The notes below the pieces were generated by a model. That model searched no databases and was not told where the DNA came from. It saw nothing but the letters and a program-made list of their open reading frames with translations. DNA of 41,622 nt, from the NCBI RefSeq assembly GCF_001499735.1, contig NZ_LN848257.1, forward strand, positions 3,662,795-3,704,416, in the 5' to 3' direction. Positions 16,763 through 24,572 of this stretch are shown here, piece by piece. Made by a program: the position numbers and the translations under genes. Position 1 is the stretch's first letter, and the number at the start of each line of letters is the position of its first letter. Source of the DNA: Thiocapsa sp. KS1. GTDB taxonomy: Bacteria; Pseudomonadota; Gammaproteobacteria; Chromatiales; Chromatiaceae.

Positions 16763-17464
16763 TCACTCGGGACGCGATTCAGCCGTTAATCGGGACATAT
16801 AGTCGCTCACCGCCGCGATATCCGCGTCGCTGTACCCCTTGATCGCCTTTACCATCTCTGGATTCGCATTGCGCCGCCCGCCGTCGCGAATGAGCTTGGA
16901 TTCATGGTCGAGATAGCTGTAGTGCTGATGGGCGACGCGGGGGTAAAACTCCGCGGCATCGCCCTCGCCCTGCGCGCCATGACAGGTCGCACAGTCTTTC
17001 ACGTAGAGGGACTCGCCGCGCGCCAGGTCCGTACCCTCGCCTTTGAGATTGGTCGGCGGAATCGGGAGCTGCGCGAGATAGGCGGCGATATCGGCAACCT
17101 CTTCGGACGACACGACCCACTCGGCGACGAAGGGGTGCATCTTGGGGTTGTCGCGACGCCCGGCACGCACGTCGACCATCTGCTTGATCAGGACGCTGGC
17201 ATGCTGGCCGGCCAACTGCGGATAGATGGCGTCGCCGCGCCCCGAGCCATCCGCCTGATGACAGCCGCGACAGACGGCGTAGGCCTCCTCGCCGTTCGCG
17301 GGATCGGCGCGATGGGCCAGCGCGATCATCTGCTCCTCGTTCGGCGCGTTCCAGACATAGCCGGGCGATTCGATACCGGGCGCATGGGGTTGCACCGGCG
17401 GAGACGCCGCGGCGATGCCGGCCAAAAGGGCGATCGGCCCGAGACAGACGAGACGGGTCATCAT
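16763..17464 (-). CDS. Dihaem cytochrome c, periplasmic
   Basis: A 233-residue electron carrier with signal peptide MMTRLVCLGPIALLAGIAAA. Two haem-binding CxxCH sites are visible: CRGCH in the first half and CATCH in the second, each followed by a Met-containing segment (KMHPF, NPEM) that can be the sixth ligand. The two similar halves, the length and YPQLAGQHA resemble cytochrome c4. A TTG at 17473 would overlap the previous gene, but the ATG at 17464 is better spaced from GGAGGA. It lies five bases after the stop of the other cytochrome gene, so the two are one operon. Partner oxidase or reductase is not in the window; in purple sulfur bacteria such proteins can serve sulfur oxidation or terminal respiration (inference). 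Confidence 0.9.
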   Translation of the reverse strand: MMTRLVCLGPIALLAGIAAASPPVQPHAPGIESPGYVWNAPNEEQMIALAHRADPANGEEAYAVCRGCHQADGSGRGDAIYPQLAGQHASVLIKQMVDVRAGRRDNPKMHPFVAEWVVSSEEVADIAAYLAQLPIPPTNLKGEGTDLARGESLYVKDCATCHGAQGEGDAAEFYPRVAHQHYSYLDHESKLIRDGGRRNANPEMVKAIKGYSDADIAAVSDYMSRLTAESRPE

Positions 17465-17469
17465 GGTGT

Positions 17470-18114
17470 TCAATCCTCCTCCGCTTCGAGGACCGTCAGG
17501 CTGGCGATGTATTGGGCGACCGCCAGGGTCTCGGCCTCGCTCATGCGATCGGCCACTGCCTGCATGAGTCCTCGGTCGTTGGTTCGCTCCCCGGCGGCAT
17601 AACGGCGCATCTGCTCGAGGGTATAGCCGACATCCTGACCGGCGAGCCGCGGGAAGCGTCGCGTGCCTTCGCCCTCGTCGCCGTGGCAGCCGGAGCAGGC
17701 GGGTACGCCGCTGCCGGGATTGCCGTCGTCGTAGAGCGCTCGGCCCGGCGCCAGCAGCGCAGGATCCGTCACCACGCCCGGAATGGCCTCCCGGGCGGCA
17801 TAGTAAGCGGCGACATGCGGGATCTCCTCGTCGGTCAATGCACCGACGAAATTGCCCATCACCTCGCTGGTACGGCGCCCCTCGCGATAGTCCTTCATCT
17901 GCTTGACGAGATAGGTCGCGTGCTGGCTGGCCAGGCGAGGCGTATTGGGGATGGGGCTGGTTCCGTCATCGGCATGACAGGCTATGCAGACCCGCGCCGC
18001 GATGCCCGCACCGATCTCGGGATCACCTTTGGTTTGCGCAAGCAGGTGCGGCGCATAGAGGATCCCGACACAGCCGGCCAGGACAGCGAGCGATTGAATT
18101 GCGAGCAATCTCAC
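17470..18114 (-). CDS. Dihaem cytochrome c (c4-like), possibly lipid-anchored
   Basis: A 214-residue protein with haem sites CIACH and CSGCH, each half carrying the RLASQHATYLVKQM or RLAGQDVGYTLEQM motif of cytochrome c4. Start: GTG at 18114 with GAGGAA six bases upstream, giving signal peptide MRLLAIQSLAVLAGCVG; an upstream TTG (18144) is less likely. LAGC fits a lipobox, so the protein could be a lipoprotein, or cleaved later at LLAQ. First gene of the two-cytochrome operon; together they carry four haems. The second half is somewhat closer to c4 than the partner protein. Confidence 0.88.
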   Translation of the reverse strand: MRLLAIQSLAVLAGCVGILYAPHLLAQTKGDPEIGAGIAARVCIACHADDGTSPIPNTPRLASQHATYLVKQMKDYREGRRTSEVMGNFVGALTDEEIPHVAAYYAAREAIPGVVTDPALLAPGRALYDDGNPGSGVPACSGCHGDEGEGTRRFPRLAGQDVGYTLEQMRRYAAGERTNDRGLMQAVADRMSEAETLAVAQYIASLTVLEAEED

Positions 18115-18247
18115 TGCGGTTCCTCGAATCTGATCGTGCCCCAATCATGTCGCACGCGATCGCGCGCCGGCAAGTCGGCCGAGGAGGGCGAGCCGGGATC
18201 GGCGCCGGGTTAAACTCGATCGTCGCCACACACCTCCGGAGTCAGAC

Positions 18248-18679
18248 ATGGATCCATGCCGTTTCGCCTATGCCTTCAGCGTCAGACTGCACGATACGGA
18301 TGCGGCCGGGCGCATGTTCTTCGGCCACCTCTTCCGTCATGCGCACGATGCCTACGAGGCCTTCATGACACAGGTCGGCCTCCCGCTCGAGCGCCTCATC
18401 CGCGAGGGCGAGATCCTGCTCCCGCTCGTGCATGCCGAGGCAGACTATCAGCGACCGCTTTGCCAGGGTGATCGAGCTCGGATCGCGCTGGCGATCGCCG
18501 AGATTCGCACCCGCTCCTTCGCCGTGGCTTATCGCTTCGAAACGCAGGACGGAACGCTCGCCGCAACGGCGAAGACCGTCCATCTCCAGATCAATCGGGA
18601 CGGCTCGCCCGCGTCGAGTCTCTCCGCCGAGATTCGCGACGCCATCCTGCCCTACCTGCACGAGGACCGCCCGCAGTGA
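18248..18679 (+). CDS. Hotdog-fold acyl-CoA thioesterase (4-hydroxybenzoyl-CoA/YbgC type)
   Basis: A 143-residue single-domain thioesterase. VRLHDTDAAGRMFFGHLFRHAHDAYEAFM carries the catalytic Asp (D in HDTDAAG) that activates water and the helix that follows. This spacing is typical of 4-hydroxybenzoyl-CoA and 1,4-dihydroxy-2-naphthoyl-CoA thioesterases. The substrate could be the naphthoate intermediate of menaquinone synthesis or another acyl-CoA; no men genes are adjacent. CGGAG precedes the ATG. It is divergent from the cytochrome operon and convergent with another thioesterase gene. Confidence 0.87.
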   Translation: MDPCRFAYAFSVRLHDTDAAGRMFFGHLFRHAHDAYEAFMTQVGLPLERLIREGEILLPLVHAEADYQRPLCQGDRARIALAIAEIRTRSFAVAYRFETQDGTLAATAKTVHLQINRDGSPASSLSAEIRDAILPYLHEDRPQ

Positions 18680-18703
18680 CGAGACGGGCGCCCGCGCGGT
18701 CTC

Positions 18704-19069
18704 TCAGGTGCCTGGCGGCGACAAGGGGATCTTCTGCCCCTGCTCGTCTACCCGCACGAAGGTGATGCAGGTGGTAAAAATCGGCTCCTCGTCGCCGGTC
18801 TTCAGATCATCGGCGAAGACGTGGACCGAGTAGCTGATCGAGGTGTTGCCGCGACAGCTCTCGATCGCGTCGAAGCGCAGCACCGCGCCCTGCTTCACGC
18901 TGCGGTGGAACTCCACGCGATCCATCGCGATGGTGACGAAGCGGCAGCCGGGATGGTCGCGACTGGCCGCGATCCAGGCGATCTCGTCGACCCACTTCAA
19001 CAAGAATCCCCCGAACAGATAGCCGTAATGGTTCAAAAATTCGGGGCGAACGACTTTGAAACTCTCCAC
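18704..19069 (-). CDS. Hotdog-fold acyl-CoA thioesterase (YciA/acyl-CoA hydrolase type)
   Basis: A 121-residue thioesterase. HYGYLFGGFLLKWVDEIAWIAA holds the Asn/His-GG-x-Asp pattern of the YciA/BFIT group, and FVTIAMDRVEFHRSV the second strand. It lacks the HDTDAAG motif of the neighbouring thioesterase, so the two come from different subfamilies. Start is GTG at 19069 with AGGAG ten bases upstream. It is convergent with the other thioesterase gene, 24 bases apart, and divergent from the symporter gene. Confidence 0.87.
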   Translation of the reverse strand: MESFKVVRPEFLNHYGYLFGGFLLKWVDEIAWIAASRDHPGCRFVTIAMDRVEFHRSVKQGAVLRFDAIESCRGNTSISYSVHVFADDLKTGDEEPIFTTCITFVRVDEQGQKIPLSPPGT

Positions 19070-19227
19070 GAACGGGCTCTCCTGGTCATCGATGCGTCAT
19101 CTGGTGGTCAAAAACCGCCGTTTAACTGCGCTGGATCTATATAACGGTACTAATTTCCAGGTTATTTTTCGCCCCCGCGCGTCCTGACAAGACAACAACG
19201 AACATTTCGGGATCCCGAGGGGGACTC

Positions 19228-21057
19228 ATGACGGGGCATTCTTCCGTAGGCTGGGTCGACATCGTCGTCATTCTGGCCTACCTCTTCGCAACCGGCTATC
19301 TCGGCTGGCTCGGTTATCGCGGCACTCGCTCGGCAGCGGACTTTCTGGTCGGCGGGCGCTCGGCCCACCCGATCATCATGGCGGTTTCCTACGGGGCCAC
19401 CTTTATCTCGACCGCGGCCATCGTCGGCTTCGGCGGAGTAGCCGGAGTCTTCGGCATGAGTCTTCTTTGGCTCACCGTGCTCAACATCGGGTTCGGGATC
19501 CTGATCGCCTTCATATTTTTGGGCGAGCCCACCCGGCGACTCGGTCATCATCTCGGTGCCCATACCTTTCCCGAGCTGTTGGGTCAACGCTACCAGAGTC
19601 GCGGCATCCAGATCTTTGCCGGCGCGCTCATCTTTCTCTTCATGCCGCTCTACTCGGCCGCGGTCATGACCGGGGGCAGCATCTTCGCGGCCACGCAGTT
19701 CGGGATCGATTTCGAGGTCGCCCTCCTGATCTTCGCGCTCATCACCGCGGCTTACGTGATCCCGGGCGGCATCAAGGCGGTGATGTATACCGATACCCTG
19801 CAGGGCTTCATCATGGTCTTCGCCATGATCGTCCTGTTGATCTTCACCTACATGAGCCTGGGCGGCATCACCGAGGCCCACCGCGCCCTGACCGACATGG
19901 CGGATCTGGTGCCGGCGCCACTTGCGCAGATGGGGCATCGGGGTTGGACCGCAATGCCTGCCTTCGGCTGGGGCGCCCCCACCTACGATCTCTGGTGGAC
20001 CGTGATTACCGCGCTGGTGCTCGGCGTGGGGATCGGCGTGCTGGCTCAGCCTCAGCTCGTGGTGCGCTTCATGACGGTGCGCAGCCGTCGCGAGCTCGAC
20101 CGGGCAGTACCGATCGGCGCCGTCTTCATCCTGCTCATGGTCGGGACGCCGTTCGTCGTGGGCAGTCTGTCGAACGCCTGGTTCGCCCAGAACGGCCCGC
20201 TGCTTCAGGGCAAGGTCGTCGAGGTGATCGATGCCGACAAGGACCGCGCTCTGGTCGAGCTGATGCAGAAGAACGAATCGGGAACCTGGACGGCGATCCT
20301 CAACCCCAAGACGCAGGCGCCGGCTCGGGCGCCCATGATCATCGGCGAGCGCTCATCGGCACAAGACGGCGACGGAGCGACCTTCGAGCTGGTCGCCGGC
20401 CGCTCCATCGCCGCGACCTACACCAAGGGCGACGCCGACAAGATCATCCCGGCCTTCATCATGGCGGCGATGCCCCGTTGGTTCGGCATCATCTTCTTCC
20501 TCGCCCTGCTCGCCGCCGCCATGAGCACCATGTCGAGCCAGTTCCACACCATCGGCACGGCGGCCGGACGCGACCTCTACGAGCGCATCTCGGACAAGGG
20601 GCACAGCCGCGAGCCGAGTATCCTGGTGATGCGACTCGCCATCCTGGTCGGGCTCATCATCGCCGTGACCATCAGCTACACGGTCCGGCAGGAATACGTC
20701 ATCGCTCGCTTCACGGCGATCTTCTTCGGACTCTGTGCCGCGAGCTTCCTGCCCGCCTACATCGGCGGGCTCGTCTCCAAGCGCGTGACCCGCGCCGGCG
20801 CGCTCGCCTCCATGACCGTCGGCATGAGCGTCTCGCTCTTCTGGCTGCTGCTCATCAAGGCACGCGAGGCCAGCGCCATCGGCCTGGTGCAATGGGTCAC
20901 GGACGGCAAGACCAGCCTACTCGCGGATTATCCCAATTGGCCGTCGGTGGATCCGATCATCATCGCGCTGCCGGCAGCCGTTCTGACCTTGATCCTGGTC
21001 AGTGCGGTGACGCGACCGCCGGATGCGGCGCATCTGCGTCGCTGTTTCCCCGATTAA
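19228..21057 (+). CDS. Sodium/solute symporter family transporter
   Basis: A 609-residue inner membrane protein with about 12-13 hydrophobic segments. VGWVDIVVILAYLFATGYLGWLGYRGTRSAADFLVGGRS is the usual first helix and loop, and GGIKAVMYTDTLQGFIM is the SSS signature. The family (acetate, proline, pantothenate and others) couples uptake to sodium. Residues about 312-405 are a hydrophilic insert (VVEVIDADKDRALVELMQ to YTKGDADK) not usual for the core fold. A GAGGGGG site precedes ATG. It heads a unit with the 56-residue protein and the porin. Substrate unknown; a small organic anion is plausible from the porin and symporter types. Confidence 0.9.
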   Translation: MTGHSSVGWVDIVVILAYLFATGYLGWLGYRGTRSAADFLVGGRSAHPIIMAVSYGATFISTAAIVGFGGVAGVFGMSLLWLTVLNIGFGILIAFIFLGEPTRRLGHHLGAHTFPELLGQRYQSRGIQIFAGALIFLFMPLYSAAVMTGGSIFAATQFGIDFEVALLIFALITAAYVIPGGIKAVMYTDTLQGFIMVFAMIVLLIFTYMSLGGITEAHRALTDMADLVPAPLAQMGHRGWTAMPAFGWGAPTYDLWWTVITALVLGVGIGVLAQPQLVVRFMTVRSRRELDRAVPIGAVFILLMVGTPFVVGSLSNAWFAQNGPLLQGKVVEVIDADKDRALVELMQKNESGTWTAILNPKTQAPARAPMIIGERSSAQDGDGATFELVAGRSIAATYTKGDADKIIPAFIMAAMPRWFGIIFFLALLAAAMSTMSSQFHTIGTAAGRDLYERISDKGHSREPSILVMRLAILVGLIIAVTISYTVRQEYVIARFTAIFFGLCAASFLPAYIGGLVSKRVTRAGALASMTVGMSVSLFWLLLIKAREASAIGLVQWVTDGKTSLLADYPNWPSVDPIIIALPAAVLTLILVSAVTRPPDAAHLRRCFPD

Positions 21058-21150
21058 ACCGCGTTAAACCGCGTCTTGGTGGGATATGAGAGGTCTCGGG
21101 GTGCTGCTGCGTTCTCGCCATCAATGAATCTTGGCGCAGACGCGGTTTAA
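21054..21150 (+). repeat. Direct repeat and 13-bp inverted repeat after the symporter gene
   Basis: TTAAACCGCG occurs twice in tandem (21054-21063, 21064-21073), the first over the symporter stop codon. TTAAACCGCGTCT (21064-21076) pairs perfectly with AGACGCGGTTTAA (21138-21150) across a 61-base loop, followed by GTTTTTAATTT. It could act as a weak terminator within the transporter unit. Confidence 0.6.
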
Positions 21151-21165
21151 GTTTTTAATTTGTTT

Positions 21166-21248
21166 GAATTGCGTCGGCTAGGATTTCTTTGGTGCCCCCG
21201 ATGGAACCCACCTGCACCGGGAATCAACCGTAGCCTCGGACGCAATTC
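21166..21248 (+). repeat. Second long-range inverted repeat, candidate structured leader
   Basis: GAATTGCGTCGGCTA (21166-21180) pairs with TAGCC-TCG-GACGCAATTC (21231-21248), 15 bp with a 3-base bulge, around a 50-base internal segment that holds GGTGC/GCACC. It ends five bases before the AGGAG site of the microprotein gene, so folding could hide or expose translation. I recognise no known riboswitch. Confidence 0.5.
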
Positions 21249-21266
21249 AATTCAGGAGCGCATGGG

Positions 21267-21437
21267 ATGCTGGGTATCGATGATCCGTATGTCCTTATGG
21301 CCTATCTCGGCGCCATCTCGATGGCCGTGATCGGCATCATCTACGGGCTCGTCCGCCGCAACGCGGCACGCGACGAGGTGACTCCCGAGGATCGCCTTTG
21401 GGCGCTCGACGAGAAGAAGGTGGACGATGACTTCTAA
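21267..21437 (+). CDS. 56-residue membrane microprotein, symporter small accessory protein type
   Basis: The frame encodes MLGIDDPYVLMAYLGAISM, a single membrane helix to about residue 28 (VIGIIYGLV), a basic RR, then an acidic tail ending DDDF. It has no enzyme motif. Small proteins of this layout are found beside SSS symporters and are taken as accessory subunits. AGGAG lies nine bases before the ATG at 21267; another ATG at 21262 is in a different frame. Its last 11 bases overlap the start of the porin gene, which implies translational coupling. Positive-inside rule puts the C-terminal tail in the cytoplasm (inference). Confidence 0.82.
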   Translation: MLGIDDPYVLMAYLGAISMAVIGIIYGLVRRNAARDEVTPEDRLWALDEKKVDDDF

Positions 21438-22818
21438 ATGCCCATCGACATGGCTGGTGCTACTGGCCGCCGCGCTGTTCTCGGCAGGTGTCTCGGCCGC
21501 CACTCAGGAGACCGAGACGGTCTCGGGCTTCAAGCCGGGGGCTGATCTGCGGCTGCGCCAGGTCTTCATCGGCAATGTCGGTCTGAACGACCAGAGCCCG
21601 ACCGCCGACCGGACCTTCCAGCGATATCGCGGGCGTATTTGGGGGATCTACGCACCGACCGACCATATCGTCGGCACCGCACGCCTCATGTGGGAAGGCC
21701 GTCACTACAACAAGCCCAAGGAGAATCAATGGCCGGTGCCGGGTTTCGAGACCTGGTACGACGGCGGACTCTTCTTCGATCTGCTCGAGGTCGCCTTCAA
21801 CGACATCGGCGGCACGCCGCTTTCGGTGAAGCTCGGTCGCCAGGAGATCATCCTCGGCAACGGCTGGCTGGTGCTCGAAGGCACGCCGATCGACGGCTCG
21901 CGGACCATCTATTTCGATGCGGCTCGCGCAACCTATAATCTGGCGTCCATCGGGACCACGCTCGACCTCATCTACCTCAATCAGGACGCCGACACGGGCC
22001 GCTTTCCGAGCCCCCTGAACGGCGTGATCGAGGATCAGATCGAGCAGTACGAGACCGGCGCCATCCTCTACGCCCGCAACAAGAGCCTGGTCAAGGCAAC
22101 CGACCTCGACGCCTATCTGATCTACAAGAGCAGCACGCCGGACAACACGCCGGGCAACATTCGGGTCAACAACGGCGCACCCTTTCCCTCGCCGCCCGAT
22201 TCAGGCGTCGCCTACACGCTCGGCATGCGCGCCGAGTCCAAGCCGACCTCGCACTGGGCGCTGCGCGCCGAGGGCGCCTACCAGTGGGGCACCCGCAACA
22301 ACGCGGATCTGGATGCGTTCGGTTTCAACGCACGCGCGACCTACAGCCTGAATGATCCGCTCGCCAACCGGTTTCATCTCGGCTACGAGTTTCTCTCGGG
22401 CAACGACCCCGACAGCAACGGCACCCAAGCCTTCGACCCGCTCTGGGGCCGCTGGCCGCAATGGAGCGAGCTGATGATCTATCAGTGGCCGCTGGAGAGT
22501 CGTGTCGGCGAGGCGACGAACCTGAGTCGCCTGAATCTCGGCTGGGGCATCCAGGCCCACCCGACCACGTTGGTCACGGTCGACTATCACGCACTCTGGG
22601 CCGACGAGATGACCACCCGCACCCCGGCGCAGTTGGTCAACCTCAGCGGAGAAAGCCGCTTCCGCGGACATCTCGCCGCCGTCTGGGTCAAGACCAAGCT
22701 CAGCAAGCACGTCGCCGGGCACCTGGTCGCCGAATACCTCTGGCCCGGGGACTATTACGCCGAGAACCGGCGCGACGAATCCTATTTCGTGCGTGCGGAG
22801 TTGAATCTCACCTGGTGA
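21427..22818 (+). CDS. Outer membrane porin, alginate export (AlgE-like) family
   Basis: A 463-residue beta-barrel protein with signal peptide MTSKCPSTWLVLLAAALFSAGVSA. FKPGADLRLRQVFIGN begins the barrel, VKLGRQEIILGNGWLVLEGTP is the hallmark of the Alginate_exp family, and the chain ends with an aromatic residue (NLTW) as needed for outer-membrane insertion. Alternating hydrophobic strands run throughout. Despite the family name, many members are general anion or solute channels. The gene overlaps the microprotein and follows the symporter, so it probably lets the symporter's substrate through the outer membrane. AAGGTGG lies upstream of ATG. Confidence 0.87.
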   Translation: MTSKCPSTWLVLLAAALFSAGVSAATQETETVSGFKPGADLRLRQVFIGNVGLNDQSPTADRTFQRYRGRIWGIYAPTDHIVGTARLMWEGRHYNKPKENQWPVPGFETWYDGGLFFDLLEVAFNDIGGTPLSVKLGRQEIILGNGWLVLEGTPIDGSRTIYFDAARATYNLASIGTTLDLIYLNQDADTGRFPSPLNGVIEDQIEQYETGAILYARNKSLVKATDLDAYLIYKSSTPDNTPGNIRVNNGAPFPSPPDSGVAYTLGMRAESKPTSHWALRAEGAYQWGTRNNADLDAFGFNARATYSLNDPLANRFHLGYEFLSGNDPDSNGTQAFDPLWGRWPQWSELMIYQWPLESRVGEATNLSRLNLGWGIQAHPTTLVTVDYHALWADEMTTRTPAQLVNLSGESRFRGHLAAVWVKTKLSKHVAGHLVAEYLWPGDYYAENRRDESYFVRAELNLTW

Positions 22819-22857
22819 GGGCGGGCGATACGGGCAATCGTCGCCGAACAGCGAGCC

Positions 22858-22936
22858 CCCGGGATAGTCGACTTGCAGTCGACCTCTTCCGCCGGCCCAA
22901 AAGCCAGCGGGTCGACTGCAAGTCGACTATCCCGGG
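22858..22936. repeat. Long palindromic dispersed repeat, full form
   Basis: A 27-bp perfect inverted repeat: 22858-22884 (starts CCCGGGATAGTCGACTTGC) and 22910-22936, with a 25-base loop in which CGCCGGC and GCCAGCG can extend the stem. Each arm also contains an inner palindrome GTCGAC-T-GCA-AGTCGAC. The left arm plus TCTTCCGCCG matches the element at 13043-13095. It lies between the porin and the protease gene, downstream of both (convergent ends). Confidence 0.85.
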
Positions 22937-23090
22937 CTGCCGAACACATAGCCTAGATCGATCTCGACGGCATCGAACGGCGGCACCCGGACACGTCCTG
23001 GTGCCTTACCGGCTGCAAGCGCCGCGGCAAACCTCTCGCACATCTCTATCGGGAACCGAGCGAACCGAAGAGCCGCCGGGCTATTCAAAA
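22927..23090 (-). pseudogene. Possible gene remnant next to the repeat
   Basis: On the minus strand a frame reads ELLNSPAALRFARFPIEMC, then FAAALAAGKAPGRVRVPPF and DAVEIDLGYVFGSPG before a TAG that lies inside the repeat. It has coding-like composition but no promoter, poor start (MCERF) and no known family. It may be the tail of a gene cut by repeat insertion, or chance. Confidence 0.25.
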
Positions 23091-23093
23091 GCT

Positions 23094-24572
23094 CTAGGGT
23101 CCCTTGAGTGAGGATCTCGCTGTCGTCTTGATCTGATCGAAGACGGCACCGCGCTGACTCAAGAGAGTGAAGTCCTCGTCCAGTGGATCCTCTTTGTATT
23201 CAAATTTACCGACCAGTCCGTCTGCAGAATTGACTCGGCGGACCAGGTTGTCTCCCCGAATCCAGGCCGACCATGTGTTGTTCTGCGTGTTGATCGCGAG
23301 CCTGACCGCAGGCATGTAGCCGGCCTTCGTGGCAAAGCGGAATCCCCATACGCTTTCGCTCCAAGAACCGGTCTGCGAGTCACAGGGTATCTCGAGGAAG
23401 TTCACCGTGAGCTTGCCCGAATCGATCGAATCAGGCGGATCCGAGAAGCTTGCACCGCTTACGAACACGCTGCCCATATCGGAATACCGACGGTCATTGC
23501 CCCCCAACGCCAAAGTGACGTTGCGCAGTCCCTTAGCGGGAGCCGGACTGTTCCTCTCGGCGAAGACCGTATCCATGATGACCCAGAAATACATATAAGG
23601 GAGGGCCAAATCCGGGTTATTGGTGATTTGCGCGCTGTAGTCCATATACATCGCCAGACGGAAGGTTGTATCCGGGCGCTTGCCGTCGGCCGTGCCGTGT
23701 GTATTCAGAATAATCCAGTAGTGCTTGGCGGGGTCCGGATCCTCGTCGTTGTAGCCCACGAGAACGACCCAGTGCCCGCACCCACCCTTATCCCAGGCAT
23801 GACCCTTGGCGTAATCCAAGTCGATGATGGTTTCGACGGGCTGGTTGGCCCAGAACTCATCGAATCGATCCCAATCGGCCGTCGTCGGAAGAAAATAGAG
23901 CAAGCCGACCGGGTGCCCGGAATCCAGGACACTCTTGAGATTGTTGATCGCATCGACCTGGCCGGCGCCGTCGATGTCCCAGGTCTTGACTTGCGACAGG
24001 GCAATGCTGGAGATCGGGAAAGAGGTACTTCCGAAAGGGCTCCATGGAGTCCCGGATTCGATGAGCGAGGGCCGAACCTCGCCTACAGCGAACGTCGTAT
24101 CCCAAGCTGCGCCGACATTCGATGAAGGAATGGCATAGCCGATCATGTCGTAGAATGCCTTGGTCTTCCCGACATGCCCGCCGGAATTGAGATTCGAGCC
24201 GACCATCCAGGCATTCGATGCCAGGAATTGGACCGAAAGACCATTCTGTAACTCCGGATCGCCGTTGAACTGCCGATCGAAGTACATTGACATCATGGCC
24301 GTGCTGGCCCAAATCCAGCAGGTGCCTGTCGGCGTCTGATCGCGGAGCTCCGGGTTGTAGTGAAAGTGATTCAAGAGCGAGAGCGAGCCGCCCGCCGGCG
24401 AATAGGCGTCAGGCGCCTCGTAAAGATCCAAGCCCTGAATCCAAGCTGAAAGCTCGCGCTCATCCGCATCGGTCATACGCATCATGCCGTAGCGCGATGC
24501 ATCGGCGGGAGTAATGAAAAGAATCGATGTAAAACAGAATCCCAATACGGAAACAACAAGGCGAGCTCGCAT
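23094..24572 (-). CDS. Secreted papain-like (C1) cysteine protease
   Basis: A 492-residue exported protein. Start ATG at 24572 gives signal peptide MRARLVVSVLGFCFTSILF ending PADA; GGAG lies nine bases upstream. The peptidase core shows Q79 and C85 in DQTPTGTCWIWASTAMM, H267 in GGCGHWVVLVGYND and N290 in HYWIILNTHG, the full C1 set. The C-terminal 150 residues (after VIMDTVFAER) look like beta-rich domain and are not recognised. No propeptide inhibitor domain is evident between signal and core. Base use is visibly less GC-rich than neighbours and the region upstream is AT-rich, which suggests transfer. Role could be extracellular protein degradation or attack on other cells; no partner gene is adjacent. 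Confidence 0.83.
   Translation of the reverse strand: MRARLVVSVLGFCFTSILFITPADASRYGMMRMTDADERELSAWIQGLDLYEAPDAYSPAGGSLSLLNHFHYNPELRDQTPTGTCWIWASTAMMSMYFDRQFNGDPELQNGLSVQFLASNAWMVGSNLNSGGHVGKTKAFYDMIGYAIPSSNVGAAWDTTFAVGEVRPSLIESGTPWSPFGSTSFPISSIALSQVKTWDIDGAGQVDAINNLKSVLDSGHPVGLLYFLPTTADWDRFDEFWANQPVETIIDLDYAKGHAWDKGGCGHWVVLVGYNDEDPDPAKHYWIILNTHGTADGKRPDTTFRLAMYMDYSAQITNNPDLALPYMYFWVIMDTVFAERNSPAPAKGLRNVTLALGGNDRRYSDMGSVFVSGASFSDPPDSIDSGKLTVNFLEIPCDSQTGSWSESVWGFRFATKAGYMPAVRLAINTQNNTWSAWIRGDNLVRRVNSADGLVGKFEYKEDPLDEDFTLLSQRGAVFDQIKTTARSSLKGP

Noticed and set aside
21191-21218. Known riboswitch in the microprotein leader
   Set aside because: GGTGC/GCACC and CCCCG/CGGG pairs exist, but no recognised aptamer core could be matched; kept only as a structured leader candidate.
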